From contig NZ_FNXY01000006.1 of assembly GCF_900108855.1 (NCBI RefSeq), positions 186,001-250,000 on the forward strand: a stretch of 64,000 nt of DNA, in the 5' to 3' direction. The DNA is from Dyadobacter koreensis. GTDB lineage: Bacteria > Bacteroidota > Bacteroidia > Cytophagales > Spirosomataceae. Positions 1-7,341 of this stretch are shown here, one piece after another. Under the pieces are notes generated by a model, which had not been told where the DNA came from, ran no database searches, and saw only the letters and a list, made by a program, of their open reading frames with translations. The translations under genes were made by a program, and so were the position numbers. Each line of letters starts with the position of its first letter. Position 1 is the stretch's first letter.

Positions 1-2477
1 TCAACTCTAAGCAATTTGAAAATGTTGGCGATCCCGACACTTCCTTCGATGTACGGCTCTTTTCGCAAAGTGTAGGTGGCCAGTGTCCCATCTTCATTTG
101 TTGGAAAACGATACAAGGATGGATTTTTAACTGGATTATTTTCATCACGAACGTCTCCCACAAGCCCCCGGAAGCTGAAAACTTCCCTTAATTTCAGTCG
201 TTTTAACAGCGGTATTTTATTGAAAATAAATCCGTTAAAATAATATTCGACATTCAGACTTGCGTAATGATCGCTGACAAATTCAAGAAAATTCATCAGG
301 TTATATGACCCGAGCTGATATGCATAAGTCTGGTTAGCGCGATGAATCGAAAGCAACGGAAAGGGGATCTGATTGCCAAAAATGTAACCGCCTTCGAGTG
401 TCACGTCTGTATATCCAAACTGTGAAAGAAAAATTCGTTTGTTGACATTTCCTGTCAGGTTGTGGTAATTATATTCTCCTTTCAGGAAACCGGAAATTCC
501 GGTGTTGTATCGCATGGTAAAAATCGGATACTTATTCGGGATCGGGATTCTGTAAAGTTTTCCCTGATAATATTGCTCTTTTGGAGCATATCTGAGTTCG
601 ACGTTTACCTCCGTGTTATTCAGTTCCGGCACATTGATCAACGCGTCGTTCTCAACATCAAGGTACTGATATTCTAATGCTCCGGCAGGTGTTTGCCGCC
701 ATTGTGTAAAGCCTATTTTATATGACATTTTATTTCTGAATTCCCTGACATATTCCAGCTTGTAAATATCATTATACAGCCACCGGTCATTATTTCCACG
801 TTTAAAAGAGAGGAGAAAATTATCTTCCTGAACAAACTGTAACTCCTGGCCTGGAATTTTCGTATCGCGCTGATAGCTGACACGCAGGTAGTGAAGCGGA
901 AAATGATATACTGATTTATTGTTCAGTGAATAAGTCCCGCTCAAAAAATATTTCCATTTCTGATCTTTGAAACCGTATGCTGCATAGGATTCAAAATAGA
1001 CCCGTTTGCTGAACTCCGGCGTTGTTCTCCCCCCAAATCTCAACCGCAAACCCTCCACTGGGTTGAAGCTGTAAAATGTGTTGACCGGACCCATTTCGAC
1101 CGCGCCAAAATTTTTGTATCCGGCAAAAAGCAGTGTGATAATGTCCATGGTTCGCTGAAATGACTTGATCGTCTGTAGCGTATCTACATTTTTGTAAATT
1201 GCTATTTCCGTTTTTTCCAGCGGAACATGCCTCGCGGCCTGCCAATATTCCGACGTAGGTTTTACTTCAAGATCGTAACCAATCACTTCTGCCGGGCCTT
1301 TGAAAATGCTGTCGGGAATCGACTGGTTAATTGCATAATTTTTATAGGTTACCATCCGCTGTCCGTACAAACCGCCACCCTTTTCTCCCAAAGCAAACTC
1401 CATAGCCAAGGTTTTTTTCATAGGCCGGTAACGCCCGTCTGCACTTTTCTCATATTCAAGTTTTGCCTCCAGATCCCGCATGAAATTGAGATTAATATCT
1501 TTATTTACAGTCAGGTATGCGCAATGCACGCTGTAATGACCGTCTAGTGTAATAAACATTTTTCCCTCAAAAAGCAGGTCTGTTTTGTTTCTGGGAATAA
1601 AATTTAATTCAACAAGCCACGGTTGTTCTGTTTTAACCGTGTCACGGATGAAAAATTTGTAAAAAGTCGGTGAATTATTCGCGATCGGACTTAGAAGAAG
1701 ATTGGTGACGACAGAAATGTTATTGTCATAAATATTTATGTCTTCGTAAAGTCTGTTGAAATAAGTGCTCAATCCGTCGTTGTCAATAAATCTCGAATCA
1801 TATTCCGCTCGTTGATCTGCCAGGATAACCTGTTTCTTTTTTGTGGGATCCTTACGGTAATAAACCTGGGAAATTTTTTCCTCCAAATATGCCGGAAGAA
1901 TATTTTTACCGCCTATGGAAGCAGAGTCCTGTTGCTGAAAAAGAAACTGGTAATTCCTGAAAATGCGCTTGTCTTTGAACTTATTTGAAAGGTTACTGAG
2001 CGCGAATGAAATTTTCTCATATTGCTCATATTCAACAAAGTCGTTGGCTTCCGGCTGATTTTCCTTTTTGTGATCGATCACATTCTGGATGAGCTCAACC
2101 GCCGGATTATTCCTGTTTCGATAGCGGCCTTTGCCTCTCACAACAACCTCCTTTAACAAAGAGGTATTTACATTCAGGCGTAGGTTGATAACCTGTTCTC
2201 TTCCTGGCATAAAAGTTCTGGTAATCGTGTTGTAGCCAATATATTGAACCTGAATTTTGTTATAATTTCCCTGGATCTGAATTGTAAATTTTCCGTCGTC
2301 GTCAGCCAGAGCTCCGAACGAAGTTCCTGGTACGACTACACTGGCGTAAGGCAAAGTTTCTTTTGAGGCAGAATCGGAGATCACACCACGAATGGTTGTC
2401 GTCTGAGCGAACGTCAGATTTGCCTGCATAAAAATGATCCACAAAACCAATATCGGAAGTTTGTAACGTGTCTGCAT
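1..2477 (-). CDS. DUF5686 / carboxypeptidase-like regulatory domain outer-membrane protein (3' end beyond window)
   Basis: The reading frame is open from an ATG at 2477 to the left edge, giving about 825 codons without a stop. Residues 1-25 form a signal peptide ending FA-Q. A CarboxypepD_reg-like beta-sandwich follows (IRGVISDSASKETLPYASV), then a long aromatic-rich beta-strand region typical of DUF5686. The last visible residues (VGIANIFKLLRV) match the conserved C-terminal segment of this family, so only a few dozen residues are missing. The protein is expected in the outer membrane as a beta-barrel; its substrate is unknown. No partner gene is visible on its 5' side. Family assignment is from motif recognition, not a search. 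Confidence 0.85.
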   Translation of the reverse strand, partial: MQTRYKLPILVLWIIFMQANLTFAQTTTIRGVISDSASKETLPYASVVVPGTSFGALADDDGKFTIQIQGNYNKIQVQYIGYNTITRTFMPGREQVINLRLNVNTSLLKEVVVRGKGRYRNRNNPAVELIQNVIDHKKENQPEANDFVEYEQYEKISFALSNLSNKFKDKRIFRNYQFLFQQQDSASIGGKNILPAYLEEKISQVYYRKDPTKKKQVILADQRAEYDSRFIDNDGLSTYFNRLYEDINIYDNNISVVTNLLLSPIANNSPTFYKFFIRDTVKTEQPWLVELNFIPRNKTDLLFEGKMFITLDGHYSVHCAYLTVNKDINLNFMRDLEAKLEYEKSADGRYRPMKKTLAMEFALGEKGGGLYGQRMVTYKNYAINQSIPDSIFKGPAEVIGYDLEVKPTSEYWQAARHVPLEKTEIAIYKNVDTLQTIKSFQRTMDIITLLFAGYKNFGAVEMGPVNTFYSFNPVEGLRLRFGGRTTPEFSKRVYFESYAAYGFKDQKWKYFLSGTYSLNNKSVYHFPLHYLRVSYQRDTKIPGQELQFVQEDNFLLSFKRGNNDRWLYNDIYKLEYVREFRNKMSYKIGFTQWRQTPAGALEYQYLDVENDALINVPELNNTEVNVELRYAPKEQYYQGKLYRIPIPNKYPIFTMRYNTGISGFLKGEYNYHNLTGNVNKRIFLSQFGYTDVTLEGGYIFGNQIPFPLLSIHRANQTYAYQLGSYNLMNFLEFVSDHYASLNVEYYFNGFIFNKIPLLKRLKLREVFSFRGLVGDVRDENNPVKNPSLYRFPTNEDGTLATYTLRKEPYIEGSVGIANIFKLLRV

Positions 2478-2992
2478 TCGGTGAAATTTAAGAGACAATG
2501 TTATTGTCAGCTATATAACTATTCTGCTATCGCCACATTTGATGCGCGCGGCTGACGCGATAAAATCCAATGCATTGAACTTTGTCTGCTCAATTTTGCA
2601 TCCGACTTCGTACATATCGGCACCAGCCGCCACGTCATCCAGTCAGACTCCCACCAGCAAGGAGCTTTCTGTCTTTTTGATAAGAAGAGGTTTACACTTT
2701 CTTTTAAATGTACGGTATCAGAAATAACGGTCTGCCAACTTATTTTGAGAGGGGTTAAATCCTGAATTTCTGTATTCGAATCGTGATGGTTTTTCTGCTG
2801 GTGTTCTTTTGCGCTGCTTTCTGATAAGAATAATTCCAACGCTCGCGGTGATAATGGTAAATGTTTTCGGCTTTAATAAGGTTTCGTTTGTGGTTTATCT
2901 ATTTGTATTTCAGTTATTTGTAATAAAGTAAACAAATTTAGATCAATACTTTATTTCTGGCAATTGACAAACAAAGGTTCATAATGTATATT
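2478..2992. other. Intergenic region with a possible degraded coding remnant
   Basis: No intact gene is supported in these 515 bases. On the minus strand one frame ending at a TAG at 2511-2513 reads protein-like for 43 codons (GADMYEVGCKIEQ, then FNALDFIASAARI), but a TGA at 2643-2645 interrupts it and a further stop lies about 22 codons upstream. It could be the 3' remnant of a decayed gene or chance. Other frames look random. Confidence 0.25.
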
Positions 2993-3550
2993 TCATGTAC
3001 TCTTTAAAACCGGCTCTTCAACTAATTTCATCAACTGGATCTCGGCGTTAAAACTGACTTCTTCTCCGATCAGCAAACTCCCTAAATCTGCCATGGTGGT
3101 CGCGGTCAGGTCAAAGTCTTTCCTGTTAATTTCGCCATGTACGGAAAAACCAACTTTCGTCAACCCGTCGGGTTCAATTGTTTTTCCGCTAAATTCAACA
3201 AGTAGCTCAATCGGCCTCGTGATGTTTTTTATGGTAAGATTTCCGATCAATTTATCTTCATCGAACGAGTTGAGATATTTTTTGCCTACAAATTTCAATA
3301 CTGGATATTTAGATGAATCAAAGAATCCGGCTGATTTTAAATATGCGTCACGTTCCTTATCAGAAGTGTCCAGCGAATCAATTTTTGCTGTAAAGACGAT
3401 GCCGTAAAATTTTGTGAAGTCATCCTCCTCCGTGGCTACTTCGAGTTTGATTTTTCGGAAATAGCCGGTAATGTTTTGAAGAAGTAAATGTGTTGTATTG
3501 AACAGTACCTCACTGCGATCCGGATCCGCAATCCATTTTGTCGTAGCCAT
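2993..3550 (-). CDS. YceI family protein
   Basis: This 185-residue protein has the YceI lipocalin-like pattern: an N-terminal WIADPDRSEVLFNTTH strand pair, a central GFFDSSKYPVLKFVGK stretch (the usual FFD..kyP...F motif) and the late GFSVHGEINRKDFDL segment that ends most family members. YceI proteins bind isoprenoid-like lipids in a beta-barrel; the ligand here is unknown. Unlike the E. coli protein it has no signal peptide, so it is probably cytoplasmic. It stands alone on the minus strand with long intergenic stretches on both sides. Confidence 0.9.
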   Translation of the reverse strand: MATTKWIADPDRSEVLFNTTHLLLQNITGYFRKIKLEVATEEDDFTKFYGIVFTAKIDSLDTSDKERDAYLKSAGFFDSSKYPVLKFVGKKYLNSFDEDKLIGNLTIKNITRPIELLVEFSGKTIEPDGLTKVGFSVHGEINRKDFDLTATTMADLGSLLIGEEVSFNAEIQLMKLVEEPVLKST

Positions 3551-4242
3551 GTCGGTATATGATGCTAGGGTGCCAGAATTTTTTTTCCATACAAATATCT
3601 GATAACAGTATCCAAAAAGAAATGTCTATAAGATGGCTGATGATGTACAAATTCTCGCTTTGGGCTGTTGCGGCTGAAAACGTATTCCTTGATTACCCAA
3701 GACGATTTTGACATTGATAAAATTGATTACGGTTACCGGAGCGGAAAGTAGTATCAGCCGGAGATAAATTGCCTATTCTTCAAGTAGGATCAATCTATTC
3801 ACCCCTCCATTCTGCTAAATTTGAATTATAATGAGAGTTTTTGTACTTGTTTTACTAAAAAATAGAAAACATTCTACAAAAATATCAAAAACATTCTATA
3901 TGATTTAAAAAGTAACCTTTGTAAATTTGTGGCGTTCTTATATACAATTCTGTATTTATTTACACAATTCTCTTTCCCGGCTTCGGGTTGGTAATATAAA
4001 AACGTTGAGTGTAATACATAAGACCTGCTATGATTTCACAGCAGGTCTTCTCTTTTTACGGCAACTTAGGAAATGTCGTCATATAATTCCGCGTACCGCC
4101 ATGATCAGGTATTGCAAACAAATGACGGGTTGAGTAACAAAGTTCAGGCTAACAATTAGTTTTCCGCCAACGAAATATTGTAAATAATGAAGAGTCTTAT
4201 GAACAGTTTTTCTCAACGGAGCTTTTGTAACTTCTTTTATAA
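3551..4242. other. Long intergenic region; possible small structured RNA
   Basis: No protein gene is supported in 692 bases. A TAAATTTG -7-like box lies at 3922-3929, a short GC hairpin (CCCGGCTTCGGG) at 3976-3987, and a strong rho-independent terminator at 4021-4057. Together they could delimit a non-coding transcript of roughly 120 nt. A 68-codon open frame across it (3927-4133) has no protein-like character. The remainder is AT-rich and featureless. Confidence 0.35.
4021..4057 (+). terminator. Rho-independent terminator
   Basis: The arms AGACCTGCT (4021-4029) and AGCAGGTCT (4040-4048) are perfectly complementary across a 10-nt loop and are followed by a pyrimidine/T-rich run. No coding gene lies directly upstream on the plus strand, which is why a small RNA is suspected. 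Confidence 0.7.
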
Positions 4243-5124
4243 TCAAGCCGAAAAAAGCGCAGCATAATCATTTGCAAACTTGTCAAAAGCAATCGGCTCT
4301 CTTCCAATTATCTCTCTTAGACCCGATTTAATTTCTGATGCTTCACCCGCTTTATAATGCGCGTAATCCTCGACCAACCCCTCTGCCTGCCATCCCGGGA
4401 AGCCAGCCTGAAGCAAGGTGTCATGCAACATCATCGGTGTGATATCAATAAATTGAATAGGCCTGCCTGTTGCGATTGAGAGCTTGTGAGCGACTTCTGT
4501 GTGCGTCAACGATTCCGGGCCGGTAAGATTGTAGATTTTTCCTTCGTGCCCCGGCGTAGTCAACGTTTGCGCGGCAACCGCGGCAATGTCCCTGATGTCA
4601 ATCAAGCTGATTTTCGAATCGCCAACAGCCCCAAAAAACTTTCCTTTTTCAACGATCGTTTGCCGAAATCCCAGCAGTCCCTGCATAAATAAATTCGGTC
4701 TTAAAAAGGTATAGGCTATGCCCGACTTTTTTATTAGGTTTTCAACGACCGCATGATATCGTAGAAATCGTACCGGCGAATCCGCATCTGCTGCCCATTG
4801 TGAAAGTTTGACGATGTGTTTTAATCCGCTTTGAGACCCTACCTCGACAAAAGAGCATTGTTGCCGTTCAGCAAGTTCTGACGAATTGGTAAGCAAGAAT
4901 GCTTTTTCGACTCCTTGAAGCGCATTTCTTAATGAATCGTGGTTATTAAAGTCTCCTTCCACAAGTTCAGATCCAGGCAGGCTGGCCAGTTCCTCTGCCT
5001 GTTCGGGTGAGCGTACCATCGCCCGAAAACTTATCCCTTTTTCTGACAAAAGTTTAGTCAGTTCCTTTCCTATATTTCCAGTAGCACCGGTAATAAGAAT
5101 TTTTGGTGATTGTCTATTTGACAT
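4243..5124 (-). CDS. NmrA-type SDR family NAD(P)-binding reductase
   Basis: A 293-residue atypical short-chain dehydrogenase of the NmrA/QorB type. The Rossmann nucleotide-binding motif GATGNIGKEL is at residues 13-22, followed by FRAMVRSP, where NADP-preferring members carry a basic residue after the second strand. The central LRPNLFMQ and ISLIDIRDIAAVAA segments are typical of the family. Such proteins are redox sensors or quinone/NAD(P)H reductases in the cytoplasm. It is divergent from the AraC-type regulator at 5282, which probably controls it. A -7 box TACTTTTG on the minus strand at 5168-5161 lies about 40 bases before the start. Confidence 0.88.
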   Translation of the reverse strand: MSNRQSPKILITGATGNIGKELTKLLSEKGISFRAMVRSPEQAEELASLPGSELVEGDFNNHDSLRNALQGVEKAFLLTNSSELAERQQCSFVEVGSQSGLKHIVKLSQWAADADSPVRFLRYHAVVENLIKKSGIAYTFLRPNLFMQGLLGFRQTIVEKGKFFGAVGDSKISLIDIRDIAAVAAQTLTTPGHEGKIYNLTGPESLTHTEVAHKLSIATGRPIQFIDITPMMLHDTLLQAGFPGWQAEGLVEDYAHYKAGEASEIKSGLREIIGREPIAFDKFANDYAALFSA

Positions 5125-5160
5125 GATAAAAATGGTTTATTGAAAGAATAATTTCTATTG

Positions 5161-5168
5161 CAAAAGTA
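5161..5168 (-). promoter_or_regulatory. Bacteroidota -7 promoter box for the NmrA-type gene
   Basis: Reads TACTTTTG on the minus strand, a full match to TAnnTTTG, 37 bases before the ATG at 5124. No clear -33 TTG was found at the usual spacing. Confidence 0.5.
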
Positions 5169-5281
5169 CCTGAGGCAGCTATCCAGAAATTGTAAGAAAA
5201 CGAAAGTGCCGGTTCGCTTTTAACCTGCTTATATACATGACTTCTTTGTAGCTTTACTTTAAAAGAAAACAGGCCAGCAAA

Positions 5282-6130
5282 ATGGATTCGACCGGATTAC
5301 ATATTAATATTGGCGAGCCGCTAAATGATGTGGTGAAACATTTGTATTGCATCAGGACGTCTGAAAATTTCAACGCCATCGTTCAGCATTTATCGCCAAA
5401 CCTGGAAATGATGCTGGTCTTTAATTTCGGAAAACCTGTGCGTGTTTCTTTTGCTGATGATGAATTCCAGGATCTGAAAATGGAAAAAATGGCTGTGGTC
5501 GGCCCACTTCGTAAGATGCTCAATTATGAAATTTTACCGAACACAAGCCTGATTGCAGTTGTATTTACCGCAGACGGTTTTTATCGTCTGTTTCAATTAC
5601 CAGTTGATAGTCTAAGCGGAGAAACTGTGATTGATCCGGATGAGCTTTTGGGTATTTCAGGGTTTGAAGCGTTATGGCAGGAACTTAGCAAGCTGAAAGA
5701 TTTGGAACAAAAAGTAGATTTATTAAAAGCATATGGATTATCTTTCATCCAGCGTGCGGAGGAGGGAAGTATGCCATTACTAAATGGAATTGGCTATTTT
5801 CAACAAGAGTCGGTGCAGCCAGTACGCGCGATTGCAATGGACTCTGATCTGTCGGAGAGAACAATACAGTTAAGGTTCAAAAAATATCTTGGTTATTCTC
5901 CCAAGGAGCTTTTACGTTTTATTCGTTTTAAAAAAGTTATCCATCAAATTTTGCAAACGGAAAATGAGCAGGTTGATTGGTATAGCCTGATCGAAACGTT
6001 TGGCTACCATGATCAGAGCCATTTGATCAAAGATTTTCATCATTATCTGGGGACAACGCCTCAAAAGTTTGTGAGAGATATTGTCGGGAAAGAATTCTGT
6101 GTGAGCAAGGAGGGAAAATATTATTCCTAG
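5282..6130 (+). CDS. AraC family transcriptional regulator
   Basis: A 282-residue regulator. Residues about 10-110 resemble the DUF6597 sensor domain (NIGEPLNDVVKHLYCIR, then LSPNLEMMLVFNFGKP). The C-terminal 90 residues are an AraC double helix-turn-helix, with MDSDLSERTIQLRFKKYLGYSPKELLRFIRF and the closing FGYHDQSHLIKDFHHYLGTTPQKF, where the family consensus is G(F/Y).DqShf.r.Fk...G.tP..f. It binds DNA in the cytoplasm; the effector is unknown. It is divergent from the NmrA-type reductase with 157 bases between them, suggesting that gene as a target. Confidence 0.9.
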   Translation: MDSTGLHINIGEPLNDVVKHLYCIRTSENFNAIVQHLSPNLEMMLVFNFGKPVRVSFADDEFQDLKMEKMAVVGPLRKMLNYEILPNTSLIAVVFTADGFYRLFQLPVDSLSGETVIDPDELLGISGFEALWQELSKLKDLEQKVDLLKAYGLSFIQRAEEGSMPLLNGIGYFQQESVQPVRAIAMDSDLSERTIQLRFKKYLGYSPKELLRFIRFKKVIHQILQTENEQVDWYSLIETFGYHDQSHLIKDFHHYLGTTPQKFVRDIVGKEFCVSKEGKYYS

Positions 6131-6201
6131 GCAAGGTCGAAACGTTTTGATTCGACCATTTTAATATGGTTATTGGCTATTTCTCTCACGTATTTTTTCT
6201 A

Positions 6202-6534
6202 ATGGCAATTTTTCAGGTTTTTAAAAGCAGCACTAAAAATCAATACCACTATTTATTGAAAGCTACCGGCACGTCACAACTTATACTTTCTTGTGAAGGG
6301 TTTTCTTCTAAGCAAAAATGCCTTGACGGGATACTTTTTGTGCAAAAACACGTGGCGGGCGAAGAGGTTTTTGAGCGGCAGGACAGTTATCTGAGCTTCA
6401 CGTTTATCATAAAAAACGACATTCAGGAAACTGTTGCGAAAAGTGAGAATTACACTTCGGAGTCGCCAAGAGAACAGATTATCGCTTTGATCAGGAAAGA
6501 TGCAGGAACTGCCATAATTCAGGATCTGACCTAA
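6202..6534 (+). CDS. YegP family (DUF1508) protein
   Basis: A small protein of about 110 residues built of two YegP/DUF1508 half-repeats: YHYLLKATGTSQLILSCEGFSSKQKCLDGI and LSFTFIIKNDIQETVAKSENY, each the usual F.l...n.q.i..Se.Y.sk....I pattern. The start is placed at ATG 6202 (MAIFQVFKSS), where homologues begin; the frame extends to 6166 without adding family sequence. The function is unknown; the fold is a small cytoplasmic alpha/beta domain. It lies 71 bases after the AraC gene on the same strand and ends 8 bases from the convergent TonB-like gene. Confidence 0.8.
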   Translation: MAIFQVFKSSTKNQYHYLLKATGTSQLILSCEGFSSKQKCLDGILFVQKHVAGEEVFERQDSYLSFTFIIKNDIQETVAKSENYTSESPREQIIALIRKDAGTAIIQDLT

Positions 6535-6542
6535 CTGGTGCT

Positions 6543-6956
6543 TTAATTTCTGCTGAAATGAACAGCCAGATTGTAGCGGCACGCTACTGATTTCCCTTTT
6601 ACCTTCCCGGGAATCCAGCCGGGCATGTTACTAACCAATCGGACTGCTTCTTCATCGAATTCTGGCACTTCTGGTCTTAAAACATGCACGTCTTCAATTT
6701 TTCCTCTTTCCGTTATGATGAACGTGACAAATACCCGACGTTGAATTTCTTCTTTTAAAGCTTCTTTTGGATACCTTAAATTTTTTCTAATATATTCCTG
6801 GAGATTTCCGGACTCTCCTCGAAAACGCGGCTGCACTTCCGTGACTGTATACACTGTCCGTTCCGGCGTCGTATCCGGATCGGCCTGAGGCTGCTGCGCC
6901 TGAGCGGACAGGCTGCAGAGGAACACGAACAATAAAATTAATTTTAAAGCATACAT
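6543..6956 (-). CDS. TonB C-terminal domain protein, secreted
   Basis: The protein starts with a signal peptide (MYALKLILLFVFLCSLSAQA-Q), which fixes the start at 6956; the frame stays open to 7109 but the extra residues would mask the signal. The rest is a TonB C-terminal fold: VQPRFRGESGNLQEYIRKNLRYPKEA, VFVTFIITERGKIEDVHVLR, then EFDEEAVRLVSNMPGWIPGKVKGK, ending in a strand. Length is 137 residues, with no proline-rich linker or membrane anchor beyond the signal, so it is a minimal periplasmic TonB-like domain rather than a full energy transducer. It lies close to the TonB-dependent receptor at 7342-9765 on the same strand. Confidence 0.85.
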   Translation of the reverse strand: MYALKLILLFVFLCSLSAQAQQPQADPDTTPERTVYTVTEVQPRFRGESGNLQEYIRKNLRYPKEALKEEIQRRVFVTFIITERGKIEDVHVLRPEVPEFDEEAVRLVSNMPGWIPGKVKGKSVACRYNLAVHFSRN

Positions 6957-7277
6957 ATCATCTGTATTAAACCGTGGCTTTCTGGAAGTTTGTTTAATAT
7001 TAATCATAACTAAAAGTAAAATCACTACCACTAAGTAAGATGACATTTTAGGCGGAGGGCTGCAGGAATCAACCAGGATGGGGGAGGATTCAGTATCAGG
7101 GAATGCCACTCATCGGAATGAAATTGCTGCCAATAGAACTGACATTGAAAACTGCAAAAAATGGAGGAAGATTGTTGAACAAATCCGTGAATTTCTGGGG
7201 CAATACTATCGAAGTCAAAAAACTGGAAATTTATTTTGCAAAATCACTCTGGGAGTGATTCGAAATCTGAGGAAAAT
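6957..7277. other. Intergenic region between TonB-like gene and receptor terminator
   Basis: These 321 bases hold the upstream region of the TonB-like gene. No gene is supported; small open frames on either strand (for example 7078-7320 plus) run through the receptor terminator and look like chance. Confidence 0.4.
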
Positions 7278-7312
7278 CAAAACGCCGGAAGCGTTAATCT
7301 TCCGGCGTTTTG
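7278..7312 (-). terminator. Rho-independent terminator of the TonB receptor gene
   Basis: A perfect 14-bp stem (CAAAACGCCGGAAG and its complement) with a 7-nt loop lies 30 bases after the stop codon of the receptor gene at 7342. The stem includes an A/T run that supplies the U-tract. Confidence 0.8.
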
Positions 7313-7341
7313 GATTGTGAATTTATCCGAAAATAGTTTTT

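Noticed and set aside
2519..2839. 106-codon minus-strand open frame in the DUF5686-YceI gap
   Set aside because: Overlaps a more protein-like frame, has no family similarity, and has an odd Trp/Ser/Gln composition.
7078..7320. 80-codon plus-strand frame
   Set aside because: It extends through the terminator of the TonB receptor gene and has no supporting features.
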